Assembly (NCBI GenBank): GCA_037013685.1
Contig: CM072908.1
Coordinates: 3,361,001 to 3,425,000, forward strand
Direction: 5' to 3'
Origin: Acridotheres tristis
Lineage: Eukaryota; Chordata; Aves; Passeriformes; Sturnidae
DNA length: 64,000 nucleotides
Shown: piece by piece, positions 35,314-46,550 of the stretch
How the letters are laid out: the number at the start of each line of letters is the position of its first letter
How positions within the stretch are numbered: position 1 is the stretch's first letter
Made by a program: the position numbers and the translations under genes
Notes under the pieces: generated by a model
Databases searched by the model: none
The model's input: only the letters and a program-made list of their open reading frames with translations
Told to the model about the DNA's origin: nothing

Positions 35314-35419
35314 AGAAAAGGTCTCAGGGTGCACACAGAGCCTGGGTTCCAGGCTCTCGAATCACAAAATCCCCTAAACTCTCATTTACTGAAAGAATAA
35401 ACTGCAGAAAAGTAAAAAA
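35314..35419 (+). repeat. dispersed repeat, copy B
   Basis: Homologous to 31776-31880, direct orientation, about 3.5 kb apart. This copy contains AATAAA (GAATAAACTGCAG) where copy A reads GAACAAATTGCAG. That would fit an LTR or transcript 3' end, but the flanks are not alike. Confidence 0.85.
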
Positions 35420-35719
35420 CCCAAATGATTTGTGTTTAAGGGATCAAAGCTCATGCTCCAAACATGCACACAAGCCAAAGCTGGATGATTAGGTACAGTT
35501 TGAGGAACATGTGATTTGCATAAGTCCCCACTCCCCACAGCATCCCAGGGAACAAAGAAATGCTCTGCCAAGCCAACATTTCAGGGATCCCACCGAGCAC
35601 TTACCCAAATCCCACCCACTTCTTGGTGAGTCTCAGCACTGCTGCTTTTGTCTGAATATAAATGTCCCTGTTCAGTGCAGTGTTCATCCTACCTGGGACA
35701 TTAGGAGATGCATGTGGAC
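35420..35719. other. unique non-coding sequence
   Basis: No feature supported. The open frame at 35511-35798 is not protein-like. Confidence 0.5.
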
Positions 35720-36440
35720 TGAAAAAATATATATTAAAAAAATAAAGCATTATGAATGTTTGATTAGTGACCTGGGCCCCAAATTTTTAACTAATTGAGC
35801 ACATTAAATGGTATGTCTATGAAAGACTAATACAAGACACTTTTCAAAGCTTCTTTAATAAAAATTCTATTTGGGATTTGACCATAATGGCTATCCTTGC
35901 TTGCCAAAACATGACTTCTTAGCAGGTGACTTTCATCAAGTACATCTGAAATAGTACCTAAATGAATTAGCAATAAAATGGACTTAGGCCGAGCAGTAGG
36001 AGCCTCCATTAATCTTGGGTTAATCACTAAAGAGATGCCATTCACTTTTCTTAAGAAGTCACATTTTTCTCCCCTTGCTGGCGACCAGATTTCATAAAGT
36101 AACATATTTCTAATGAAAGGGCTCTGCTTGAATTAAAACCCTGAAGGTTTATGCAGATTTTAGTTTTGATTACTGCTGGCATGGGCTCTTAGCAGACTCC
36201 GGAAGGTAGGGCCGCAGTGAAAGAGTCCCAGCATGCAGTTCATAATATTCTTTGAAATAAAATAGTGCACTTGTACTTAGTGGCTTTAATCAGCTCTGAC
36301 TTTTGATAGTCAAACAATAGCTAATTACAGTAACACCTGCCTTCTAAGTCATGTCATGTAGGTTATTGCCAACAAGAGACCTTGTATCTTAGCTGCGTGA
36401 TTATTATAGAGTCTAAAACCTATCTGTTCAAAAAAGAGGG
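35720..36440. promoter_or_regulatory. candidate conserved non-coding element
   Basis: A 720-bp AT-rich, repeat-free block with many transcription-factor-like words: GCAATAAAATGG, TCCATTAATCTTGGGTTAATC, TTTTGATTACTG, GGCTTTAATCAGC, AATAGCTAATTACAG and CTGCGTGATTATTATAG. The mixture of homeodomain, TCF-like and POU-like cores is typical of deeply conserved vertebrate enhancers near developmental genes. No alignment was possible, so this rests on composition. A 92-codon minus-strand frame (35827-36105) lies inside but does not look like a known protein. Confidence 0.4.
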
Positions 36441-38344
36441 GGGAGAGGAGTGGAGTTTGGTGGCCATTATCCCTCTTTTTATTGTCTGATGCATTTCTGG
36501 CTTTTCTCGTGGCGGTTTGCTGCGTTTGAAAGGCAGAGAGTTGGTGTTTATGGCCGGATTAGAGATGGGAGTCTCGAGGAGAAGGATGCGATTTGCAGCT
36601 CTCACTTTGCTGTGCCCTCACAGGAGATAATTCTGGGTGTGTGCAGCCCCAAACCTTTCTGAATGCGGCTCGACTTTCAGTGTAGCACAAAATTTGAAAT
36701 ATGTTGTGAGTTGGTTGTATCATCGGATCTCTGGCGGGCAGCCACGGAGCAGAATTTTATTTCGCCGTCATTAAATGCACTGGTACGGGAAGGGGAACAA
36801 AGGGCCATTTATTCCAACCTTCATCAATTCTGGAAGGGTTTCATAAAATAAAAAATACGTAGCTAAGAACCCGATTTTGAAATGACAGACCATGTTTCTG
36901 GAAAGAAATCCACACTTTTCTCCCACAATCTCTGCCTTTCCTGGGAGGAATTGAGTCGGACGAGTTTCCCTGTCGGGCGGAAGCCATAAATTATTGTCTC
37001 ATTGAAGACTCTTTTCTCATTAATTTTGCCAGCAAATAAGGCTTCGTTTTCACAAACTCAGTCAAGTGAATAATATCAGATGTTTGCCAGAGGGTCTCCA
37101 AGAGCTGCAGCTCCGTGTGCTGATCCTGCAGGGATGCTCCCTGCTCCACACCAAAGAGGTAACAGGACGGATTTGGCACCCAGTTCTCCCAGATTTGTGC
37201 TCAGAACTGTGTGAGCAGGGAAATTAGAGGGTTTTTAATGTTCAGAGCATGCAGAGAAATCCTGGGAGTGTAAAAGGGACCAAATGGAGACATCCTTGGA
37301 TCTTGTTTTACAGAGTGTGTTTATGGGCATGTTTTAGGAAATTGTCACAGGTGGGTTATGCAAGCCCAGGGTTCCACTGTTCTTCCTCCATGGTTTGGAA
37401 GGCAAATAGATTGAATTCTGGGAAGAGCATCATTCTCACATAGCTCTGCTCTGGCTGACAATAGAATCCCCCAAAATATTTTGGGATTTTGCCAAGATGT
37501 GATGTATCTCTGCCCTGGGCTTTCACCTGGAATCTTGCATTTCCTGCACTGTAACCCGTCACATCCGAGTACTGGGGATGGGTGTAGAGGGGTTAAATTT
37601 CCCTTTACAATCAGACTGCATGTTTAAAAAAATCATTCCTTCTGGATTATACAAGGAATTTGCGAGGGAATGTGTTCAGGGTTACCTCAATGCGCAGGGA
37701 ATTCATGTCACAAGGACGTGCTGTTAACTGTGCTTCCCAAAACCACTTCCAAGTTCAGCCTTTAATGGGTTGGCTTTTCCCTCTAAGTTATTCTTTCTCA
37801 CTCCATCATTTGTCACGTTAACCTCAAACTGTGTGGCGAGAAATCTTCTTTATATCAGTTACCATGTTTGCCATATCTGATCAGCGTGATTGATCATGGC
37901 CCCAGCCACAGGTTGGTAATAAGCTGTTTTGAGAGAGACACACATTTCCCCCAGGACAAAGCTGGCATGACAGCATTATAAACTGGCCATTTATCAAGCT
38001 GCTCCCAGGTGGTCACTGCTGGAGCACGGCTCGGCAGCCTGGGCTTCCACAGAGCTACGGGGGGATGGACCTGGGGCTGGTGGGCACCGTGCTGCAGCTC
38101 AGGCAGGAGACAGTAACAAATGACAGCACGCTGCAGGCACGATTGGGAGTGCAAATGTCACGCCTGGAGTCGGCCAAGTCCCTCCTCGGAGGTGGCAGAG
38201 GGGCAAGATGCCATGGGACTGCTCCAGGGGGAATGCTGGGGGGGTTTGCTGTGCCCCAGGGGCATGGGGCTCAGTGCTGTCCAAAATACAAACGGAGCAG
38301 AATCATCTTCATCACAGCTTTGCAGCCCAGGACTTTACAGGGTC
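36441..38344. other. unique, mostly repeat-free sequence
   Basis: The 36880-37080 part (AGCCATAAATTATTG, CTCATTAATTTTGCC) may continue the conserved-looking domain. A short frame near 37080-37160 has possible splice edges on either strand but no protein similarity. The 38040-38340 part is more GC-rich and could be diverged repeat. Confidence 0.45.
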
Positions 38345-38795
38345 TGTGCTTGTGGGGAGGCTGGGGAGCATCTCCCACGAGGAAGGGCTAAAGGAATTGG
38401 GGATGCTCAGCATGGACAGGAGAAGGTTTGGGGTGACCTAAATGTGGCCTTTCAGTTCCTGAAGGAGCCATCAAGACAGAGAGAGATGAAGTTTTTACAA
38501 GGCCTGGAGTGACAGGACTAAGGGGAAAGGCTTCACACACACAGAGGGGAAGTTCAGGGTGAATATATGGAAATATGGGAACAATCCTTCCCTGTGAGGG
38601 TGGTGGGGCCCTGGCACAGAGTGCCCAGAGCAGCTGTGGCTGCCCCTGGATCCCTGGCAGTGCCCAAGGCCAGGCTGGACAGGGCTTGGAGCACCCTGGG
38701 ACAGTGAAAGGTGTCTCTGCCCATGGCAAGGGATGGAACAAAATTATCTTTGAGGTCCTTTCCAACCCAAACCAGTCTGTGATTCCATGAAATTA
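38345..38795 (+). mobile_element. CR1 LINE 3' fragment (about 450 bp)
   Basis: Contains a long CR1 order of blocks: GGGGAGGCTGGGGAGCATC, GGAGAAGGTTTGGGGTGACC, CCTTTCAGTTCCTGAAGGAG, GAGTGACAGGACTAAGGGG, AACAATCCTTCCCTGTGAGG, CTGGACAGGGCTTGGAGCAC and TTTCCAACCCAAACCAGTC. The tail is degenerate (TGTGATTCCATGA). The upstream limit is approximate. Confidence 0.92.
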
Positions 38796-39465
38796 ATCTT
38801 CTGAAGAACTGAATAAAGTGTTACAAAACTGTTTTTCTTTTAACCTGCTCTGTGTTGTGTTCCCCCCCACCCTCCTCCCCTTTTCCCTGAATTTTGGTAA
38901 AGTGACTTTTATTTTACAGCTTAAATGTGTAGTTATTCCCAGACTGCACAAACTGCAATTTTTAATCTTAATGATAGATTTAGTGACCACTGAAGTGTAA
39001 AATAAACTACTGTGGCCTAATCAATCAAATCTGCATAGTTGAGAGAAAGCACCTGTATGAGGCTTTTATATCAGAATGTCTGTAATGGTAATAGATGTTT
39101 ATTAGCAACCATAAAGCTGTTTGAATTTAATATCTCTCTAAATAACACCAACAGCATTAAAACAAATCTCTAAAGCAAATGCAACTGCGCCATAAACAGC
39201 CCACAATGCAGGGTTTAAAAGCCATTACAAGAATCCTGTGAGATTCATGGGTTGTTCTGTGGCTTAGGACACTCAGCCACAGGGAGGGAGCAAACACTGC
39301 ACGTGTGGGAAGGAGCCCCCAGGATAAAACATTGCCCAGGTATTTGTGGAGGGATGGATTTTGTATTTTGGCACAAAATGTCTTGTTGAATGCAACAGGC
39401 AGCGGAGGCTTCCACCAGGGCAGTGTTCACATCTGAAATGTCCTTAAAAATAAATCAAATCCCAC
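38796..39465. other. unique non-coding sequence
   Basis: The AT-rich segment at 38990-39220 (CCTAATCAATCAAATC, AACCATAAAGC) is repeat-free. No feature is firmly supported. If the exon at 39466-39639 is real, this would be the downstream intron or 3' end of its gene. Confidence 0.45.
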
Positions 39466-39639
39466 CAGGTTTCGGGCCAAGAACCTCCTCCCGTGCAGTG
39501 CTGAGGGCCCCGAGGTGGTTTTGAAACATTGAAGAGGCTGCAAACACTCCAAACTTGTTCAAGTGCTCATCCTCGTAGTCAGAAGTGAACACAAAGTACC
39601 TCCTGAGCAGTTTTTTAGGTTTCCTTGGCACTTCGATAT
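39466..39639 (-). CDS. candidate internal coding exon, gene not identified
   Basis: On the minus strand a pyrimidine-rich acceptor (TTTGTTTTCCACAG, ending at 39640) leads into a frame of 58 codons' worth of sequence containing PRKPKKLLRRYFVF, then TSDYEDEHLNKFGVF and ASSMFQNHLGALSTAREEVL. A usable donor (CCTG|GTGGGA) lies at 39466/39465. With these edges the exon is 174 nt, phase 1 at both ends, so it could be added or skipped without a frame change. The balanced, non-repetitive peptide with charged and aromatic residues is unlike other frames in the window. If the donor is not used the frame stops at 39455-39457 and it could be a last exon, but no nearby AATAAA was seen. I do not recognise the protein family. 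Alternatives are a pseudogene exon or chance. Confidence 0.4.
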
Positions 39640-42295
39640 CTGTGGAAAACAAACGTGTAGTCCTAAGAAAACGACGTGACAGTAAAATCATTAACAGACC
39701 ACTGAGCCCATTAATGCACTTTCAAGGATTTAAAAAATATTCGGGTTCTGTGGATTTCAAACAGTTCAGGTTTTCTTCTGTTTAATCGAAAGCTCTTCTT
39801 TAGTCCCTTATTTACTGGAATGTTAAAAGCATTCTTGGGGGTTGTTATAAGCTGGAAAACTCACAGAGGAGCTGCCTTTAAATCCTGAAAATACAATTTT
39901 CACCGAGTGTGCTTACTCATGGACTGGGAAGTATTTTAAAAACGTGTGAGCCGCTCTGGGAACTTTTGCTGGGCAGAGGGAATGGATCCCATGGATCCAC
40001 AGGCAGGGACTGGCTGCACTGGGTGGTGCTGGTCCTGCTCTTCTCCTGGTGTATGGACACTGAAATCCACACTTTCATAAACCACAGTTCTGGGATCCTG
40101 AGGCAGCCCGAGGCTGGGGCCAACATGAAGTGGCTGTTTTTGGGTACCAGTGGTCAGATTAAAGCAATTGGGAAGAGCAGGAATGTTCAGCTGGGGCGCG
40201 TGGAGAGGAACAGGGAGTGTTCCTCAGGTCTGGGACTCCCGCAGGGAACACTGGGATGCTCTGTGCTCTGACACAGCCAGATCAGCCCCTCCTGGGGGAT
40301 ACCAGATCCCAGGATTGTCCAAAAGAAATGAGGCCTGACCAGGGATTTTTCCCAGTAAAGGAGAAAAGTCAAGTGAAACATCAGCCTGTTCCTGGGAGAG
40401 AGCAGGGAGAGGGCACCTGGTGCTGAAATCTCATCTGTTCCTGGGAGGGCCTGGAGTGGCAAAGGGAATCCTCTGCAAGCTTGGAAAGGAAATTTCAGGA
40501 TGAATTTTTGAGGTGTAAAAAGCCAGGTGAGGCTCTGCAGTGCTGGTGCTCCCAGTGCCTGGTGACCTGCCTGGTGTAGCTCTGGCTTCCAGACACTGAG
40601 CTGGATGCCCAAGGAGTCGGGCAGGGGGCTGTCTGCAATCCCTGGGGGCTGGGACTGTGGTGGGGAGGGCTTGGAACACTCCAGCTTTGTGTTTGTGCCG
40701 TGCCCTGAGCAGGAAACCCCCCCTGGTTCCGCTGGCAGGGCTGGCACGGGGCAGCCGCAGACAGTTTGGGGAGGAGGTGAGAGACTGAGAGAGAAGCCTA
40801 TCACCTACCAACCCCCAAAACAACTGTGAATGATCAAAATGAACGCTACTTATCATTTGTAGGAAGTGCAGGGTTGATATGTGGCCTGTGGGAGGTGTTA
40901 GGAAGAAGAAGCTGCGTGGTTCGATGGCGAGCGACGGAACAGCTTTTCCTCAGCTCTTCAAACGCAGCTAAATAAGGACTCTGCAACAACAGAATGGTTT
41001 CTGTTATAAGGAATCATTTTTTATTTTGCTATAAATTACAAAATACCACCACCACCCTTCCAAAAAAAAATAAAAGTGGCTTGAGCAGGAACAATTGCAG
41101 GAGACAGCGCAGGGGCTGCCCGGGCGCGATAACGAGCCCTGAGCTCAGCTGGGGAAGCAGAGGGGCAGCAGCCCCCAGCAGCAGGGATTTTCCTTTCCTT
41201 AACAGAAGGCCAGAGAGGGTGGGATTGGACTGTAGAGGCCACAGACCAGAGAGAGCGCCAGGAATTATTTCAGGGAATGAATGGGATTAATTTAAGGGTT
41301 CATTCTGGGCTGGGGAACCCATCAGAAACTGTTTTGTACCTGTTTCATGTCACCATTAAACTTTAAAGGAGGTTTAAGTTTTGCCCATCGTTTCCCACTG
41401 CTGTTGGTTTTGTGCCACCTTTGTCCTTGCAGCCACTGGAATTTTCTCTGATCTCTGTTTGGGCTGTGAGTTCACCTTGATCCCTGGGAATCCCCCAGGT
41501 GTGATCCCCACCATGGAACTGCACGTGAGGAGCTTGGGAAGCAAACAGCAAACCTGGCTCAGCTCTTCCCTCCTTGTGCTCTCCCCTCTCTCTTTTATGT
41601 CTCCCTTCACTCCTGACTTATGAATTCCTTGAAACAGGCCCTGTTTTCTTTGACATTTGGCTACTTGGCACTTCCTCCAAGGTGCCAATCCATGCTGGAT
41701 TTTCCTGGGTGTTCTGACAGTGTACTCAGGGATGCCGGAGGAGCTTCTCCCCGTTGTTTAGTGTGAGGCAGGTGTGACGTGCTGAGGACAGAAACAAGGT
41801 GTTCTGGGGCTGTGAAGGCGTTCCAGTGGTTTCTGGGGAAGCCTTTCAGGGGTGTGAGCAGCTGGGTGTAAAGCTGCCATTGTGGCCGCTGGTTTTCACA
41901 CTCTCTGTAGCATAAGAAATGAGTGAACTGAACTCAGCAAGTGTTGCAGACTTGTCTTGCACTGAGTGCAGCAGAATGAGGGAAATTAGGACAGGAAGAA
42001 ATGGAGAAATTCTTGTCCAGCCTTGCCTTAGGTGCAGGAAGATAACCCAGCTCTGGTGCATTGATCCCTGCCTTCTGAACACAGCTTTTAGAAATATTTC
42101 CTGCTTTGTACATCTTGTCCAGAAACAAGACACCAAAACAGGGCCATTTTCAAAGCTCCAGGATTAAATTATGATGCAGGCTCACAGCTCAGACACAACT
42201 CTCTGATCTTGAGTGTGTTACTCAATGAGAACAATCATCTTAACTAATTATTCTCTTCTCCCAGCAATTAGTGCCAGAGTGAGAGGAAACAGCCT
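39640..42295. other. unique non-coding sequence
   Basis: No gene recognised. A GC/CpG-rich patch at about 41090-41160 (CGGGCGCGATAACG) is short. The overlapping frames of 205 and 141 codons at 40187-40856 (minus) are proline/serine/leucine-rich and show no domain. Confidence 0.45.
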
Positions 42296-42555
42296 CAAGC
42301 TGTGCCTGGGGAGGTTCAGGTTGGACATCATTAGGAATTTCTCCATGGAAAGGGTGGTCAGGCTTTGGAAGGGCAGGTTTGGAGTCCCCATCCCTGGAGG
42401 TGTCCAAGGATGTGGCACTCAGAGCTCTGGCCTGTTGACAAGGTGGGGATTGGGCACAGGTTGGTCTTGGAGTGTTTTCCAACCTGAGTGATGTTTGATT
42501 CTGTGATTCTGTGATTCTGTGATTCTGTGATTCTGTGATTCTGTGATGCTGTGAT
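42296..42555 (+). mobile_element. CR1 LINE 3' end with expanded octamer tail
   Basis: GGGAGGTTCAGGTTGGACATC, GAATTTCTCCATGGAAAGGG, CCCTGGAGGTGTCCAAGGA and a TTCCAACCTGAGTGATG end identify CR1. It is followed by six perfect ATTCTGTG units (42498-42545) and one variant (ATGCTGTG). Most CR1 copies carry two to four tail units, so this tail is longer than usual. Confidence 0.93.
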
Positions 42556-44131
42556 CAGAAAGTTGCTACTATGCTGCAGGAAGGGGAGAGTTTCCAAAAT
42601 TTGGGTAGAAATTTGAGAGAGGCAGCCCGTGCCCTCAGGGATTTGGGACAAGTGTGTCACAGCACAAACTTGTGGGGATGCTTGAGCACCTTCATCATCT
42701 CAGTTCATCAGATCCAGTTTCCAAAGAGGGGAAACTCGATTCTGTGTCTGAATGGGGTGGACCAGGAGCTCCTCAGCAGTGTGGTGGTGCAGCCTGTAAA
42801 GAGCCTGTGCTCCTCTGAGGACCAGGAATTATCCCTAAAATTCCCAAGTGTCACATTTAGGAGCAGGACTGTGATGCAGATCCACAGTGGAGGGCAGTGT
42901 CCCCTTAAAACAGTGGAACTCTAATCTCAAGGACTTCTTCTATGAGTTTTGCTATAAAATAAATGTCCTGTCCAACCACAGCACTCATTGGTCCAAATGA
43001 AATAATTTGTCTTTAAAATGCATTATTTCTCCTTCTCCAAGCAGAGCCAAAGGCCTGAGTCTGCCTTCAGGATTAGCAGCCAGTACAATTTCAATTTATA
43101 AATGAAGCCCTTTCTGATTTGCAAATAAAAAGCATCTGAAACCACTAACCAACTTGGCTTGAGTTTTTATGCCTATAAAAATGTCTGAACCATTTGTTTT
43201 TAGAATTTTCTAACTGGAAAATGTGCTCCTATGAGCAAATATGTCCAAGTTTCAATTGGAAGATGAGAGGAGTTAAAAAATCTTCACGTTTGCAAGAAAA
43301 CTCAGACCACTTGGTCCTCTAGAAACAGCTACAGTTTAATTTTAAAATAACCACCAAGCCATGTTGCTGAACCTGAATTAGAGACACGGAGCTAAAGGAC
43401 TTCTTGTACTTGGATCCAAAAATTCAGGTGCAGAATTGTGGCCCAAGCAGAGCAAGGAGGAGTTTTCCCATGGATTTCAGGGGGATTGGGATTGTTAATC
43501 CAGCATCTGTGTGAAGGGGAAGCGTTTGCACAAGCACACACAGTGCTGACAAACCACCACGGGACGGGGTGTTCTTCCCACATTTCTTTGGCTGTTTGCA
43601 TCTGGAGCCACTGAAAACCACTAAAAATACTAATTGAGAGCAGAGTAATTGCAGTGTGGTTGTAAATTACTCAGCAAAGAGCTGTAGAACCCCTGAGCAT
43701 CAGCAAGTTCAGGTGAGCACGGGCATGGCTGTGGCTGTGTGAGAGGCTGGGCTGGCTCAGGGATGATTCTCCTGCTTCCCAACTTTTCCCTACCCTGATC
43801 TATGCAAGTGTTTCAGGAATATTTTAGTGCCCTCAGCTTAATAGCAAAACAAGGAAATAAAAGGTGCGGAACTCAAAACTCAAGGTTACATTTTAAATGT
43901 TGATTTGGGGCTGTGGTAGGAATTCAGGGAGACTCCTCTGAGTTTTGGATTTCTTTTAGTCAGACAGATTTAAGTTGTCACCTCTTCGCCCAGGTCTGAT
44001 TTCCTGATTTCTTAACCCCCAGTTTAATGTTGGTTTCTGCTGCTGAAAGATGAACATTGCTGTGCCAGGCAAAACAGTTGGAATGGCTGGAAAACCATTC
44101 CCAGCTGGGAATGTGCAGAGCTGGGGTAGAA
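42556..44131. other. unique non-coding sequence
   Basis: The AT-rich block at about 42940-43150 is repeat-free and conserved-looking. No gene recognised. Confidence 0.5.
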
Positions 44132-44196
44132 GATCACAGCATCATTTATTTTGGAAAAGACCTCCAAGCTCATCCAGTCCATTGAGATACACCAGG
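44132..44196 (-). mobile_element. short CR1 LINE 3' fragment
   Basis: The reverse complement of a CR1 end is visible: GATCACAGCATCATTTATTT, then TGGAAAAGACCTCCAAGC and TCATCCAGTCCATTGAG. Only about 65 bp are preserved. Confidence 0.75.
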
Positions 44197-45150
44197 TTGG
44201 AGGAGGGCTCGGGCTGCATTTGCTTTTCCTTGTTACATTATGAATTGAAAAGGAGAGTTAAAAAATATTGTAAACAAACAAAAAGTCTCCACTCCTAATT
44301 TGTTTGTATTTTCCTGGTTCCAGACTTCTCCTTACACTCTTTCCTCAGCTGGTGCCTCACTTTGGCTGTTCTTTGTGTTCAGGGTATTGCTGGAACCATG
44401 GGCTGGGGGAGGCTGTGGGGTTGTCCCCCCTCCAGCCCACTGCACCCCATTTCTTCAGGAATACTTTGGAGTTCATTGCCTTTTAACACTGCTTGAAAAG
44501 GGTTTTGTTGGGTCTGAGCTGCCCTTGTGGAGGATTGCTGCTACAGGAGGACGTTTCCTTATTGAAAAGGAAAATTTGAGGAGACATCAGGGCAGATCAG
44601 TGGAAGGGCAGGGTATGGTGTCCTGCAGGTGTCACCTCTTGGCCCTGTCCCCACCTGCTCCAGCCCTCTGGGAAGAAAACTCTTGGAAGAGCATCCCCGG
44701 GAGAGCATCCCCTGGCAGTGTCCCTGTGTCCCGGTGCTGCTCTGGCTGATGGGCAGTGAACCAGCCTGGCCTTTGGCATTCCTGGAGAACCGCTCAGGAT
44801 ACAGGACCCTCATCCCAGGCTTAACCTAAAGTTTTCCTAAACCCTGTGCTGTGACAACTCAATCAGGTCTCAGTGTGGTGTCCAGCATGGGGAATTCCCA
44901 TGGATGAGGGACACAGGGAGCATCTTTCCACAAAATAGAATAATATCAAATATTGCTGAACTACAGAATAATTTCCCTAATTCCCATGTTAACCCCACCT
45001 GTCCTGCTCCCGTGTGTCCCTTATTCCTCCTGGAACACCTCTGGCCAAGGAACTGCTGCCATGGACGGGCCAGGGCTGTGCTGTCAAGGGACATTCCCTG
45101 CTCCTGGTTGTCCCCATCCCTGTGCCCGGGGCTGGCAGGGCTGGGAGAGC
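44197..45150. other. unique non-coding sequence
   Basis: No gene recognised. The 149-codon open frame at 44300-44749 begins in a plausible hydrophobic stretch but lacks any recognisable domain, and its minus-strand overlaps are equally open. Confidence 0.45.
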
Positions 45151-46550
45151 CCCGTTACCCCCCGTTATCCCCCGTTATTCCTGTTATTCTCATTACCCCC
45201 CACCTTGTCCCCTGTTACCCTCCATTATTCCCATTATTCCCCTCTTAACCCCCGTTAGTCCTGTTACTCCCCCTGTTATTCTTCTTATTCCCCCTATCCC
45301 CCATTATGTCTGTTATCCCCCGTTATTCCCTCTGTCTCCCCTTATTCCTCTATTATCCCCTGTTATCCCCTGTTTTTCCCATTATTCCCCCATTATTCCC
45401 GTTATCCCCCATTATTCCTGTTATCCCCGTTATTCCTGTTATCCCCCGTTATCCCCATTATCTCCTTGTTATCCCGTTATTCCCGTTATTCCTGTTATCT
45501 CCCCATTATCCCCATTATCTCCCCGTTACTCCCGTTATCCTCCCCATTATCCCCCCGTTGTCCCCCGTTATTCCTGTTATCCCCGTTATCCCTCCGTTAT
45601 CCCCATTATCTTCCTGTTATTCCCCTTATCCCCCCGTTATTCCCGTTATTCCCATTAACTCCCCGTTATCCCCGTTATCCCCCAGTTATTCTCGTTATTA
45701 TCCCCCCGTTATTCCCGTTATCCCCCGTTATTCCCGTTATCCCCCCGTTATTCCCGTTATCCCCCCGTTATCCCCCGTTATCCCCCCGTTATTCCCGTTA
45801 TCCCCCCGTTATTCCCGTTATCCCCATTATCCCCCCGTTATCCCCCGTTTTTCCCGTTATTATCCCCCATTATTCCCGTTATTCCCATTAACTCCCCGTT
45901 ATCCCCATTATTCCCTGTTATTCTCGTTATTCCCGTTATTATCCCCCCGTTATTGTCCCCCCGTTATTATCCCCCCGTTATTCCCGTTATTATCCCCCCG
46001 TTATTCCCGTTATCCCCCGTTATTCCCGTTATTATCTCCCCGTTATCCCCCGTTATTCCCGTTATTATCTCCCCGTTATTCCCGTTATTATCCCCCGTTA
46101 TTCCCGTTATCCCCCCATTATCCCCCCGTTATTCCCGTTTTTCCCGTTATTATCCCCTGTTATTCCCGTTATCCCCATTATCCCCCCGTTTTCCCGTTAT
46201 TATCCCCCGTTATTCCCGTTATTATCCCCCGTTATTCTCGTTATCCCCGTTATTCCCGTTATTATCCCCCGTTATTCTCGTTATCCCCCCGTTATTCCCG
46301 TTATTATCCCCCCGTTATTCCCGTTATTATCCCCCGTTATTCCAGTTATTATCCCCCCGTTATTCCCGTTATTATCCCCCCGTTATTCCCGTTATTCCCG
46401 TTATTATCCCCCGTTATTCCCGTTATTATCCCCCGTTATTCCCGTTATTATCCCCCGTTATTCCCGTTATTATCCCCCCGTTATTCCCGTTATTCCCGTT
46501 ATTATCCCCCGTTATTCCCGTTATTATCCCCCGTTATTCCCGTTATCCCC
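45151..46550 (+). repeat. 1.4-kb CCCCGTTATT minisatellite
   Basis: About 1,400 bp built from GTTATTCCC, GTTATCCCCC and GTTATTATCCCCC elements. The first 500 bp or so are degenerate (CATTA, CTGTTA and CTCC variants). The 3' half settles into a regular 22-23-bp pattern, CCCCCGTTATTCCCGTTATT plus AT. The minus strand is a series of G3-G6 runs with loops of 5-6 bases, so many windows fit a G-quadruplex. The 448-codon frame 45306-46652 (repeats such as PVIPVIPRYSRY) is open only because of the repeat. A short GC-rich segment (46551-46612) follows. Confidence 0.97.

Noticed and set aside
35827..36105. 92-codon minus-strand frame in the AT-rich block
   Set aside because: It lacks splice or start context and any known domain. 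The surrounding composition fits non-coding regulatory DNA better.
36991..37179. Possible small exon on either strand
   Set aside because: Both strands have short peptide-like frames and splice-like edges (for example AAAGAG|GTAACA on the plus strand), but neither gives a consistent exon and I recognise no protein.
45151..46550. Interstitial telomere repeat
   Set aside because: The units are GTTATTCCC and GTTATCCCCC. They are not TTAGGG/CCCTAA, so it is not telomeric sequence.
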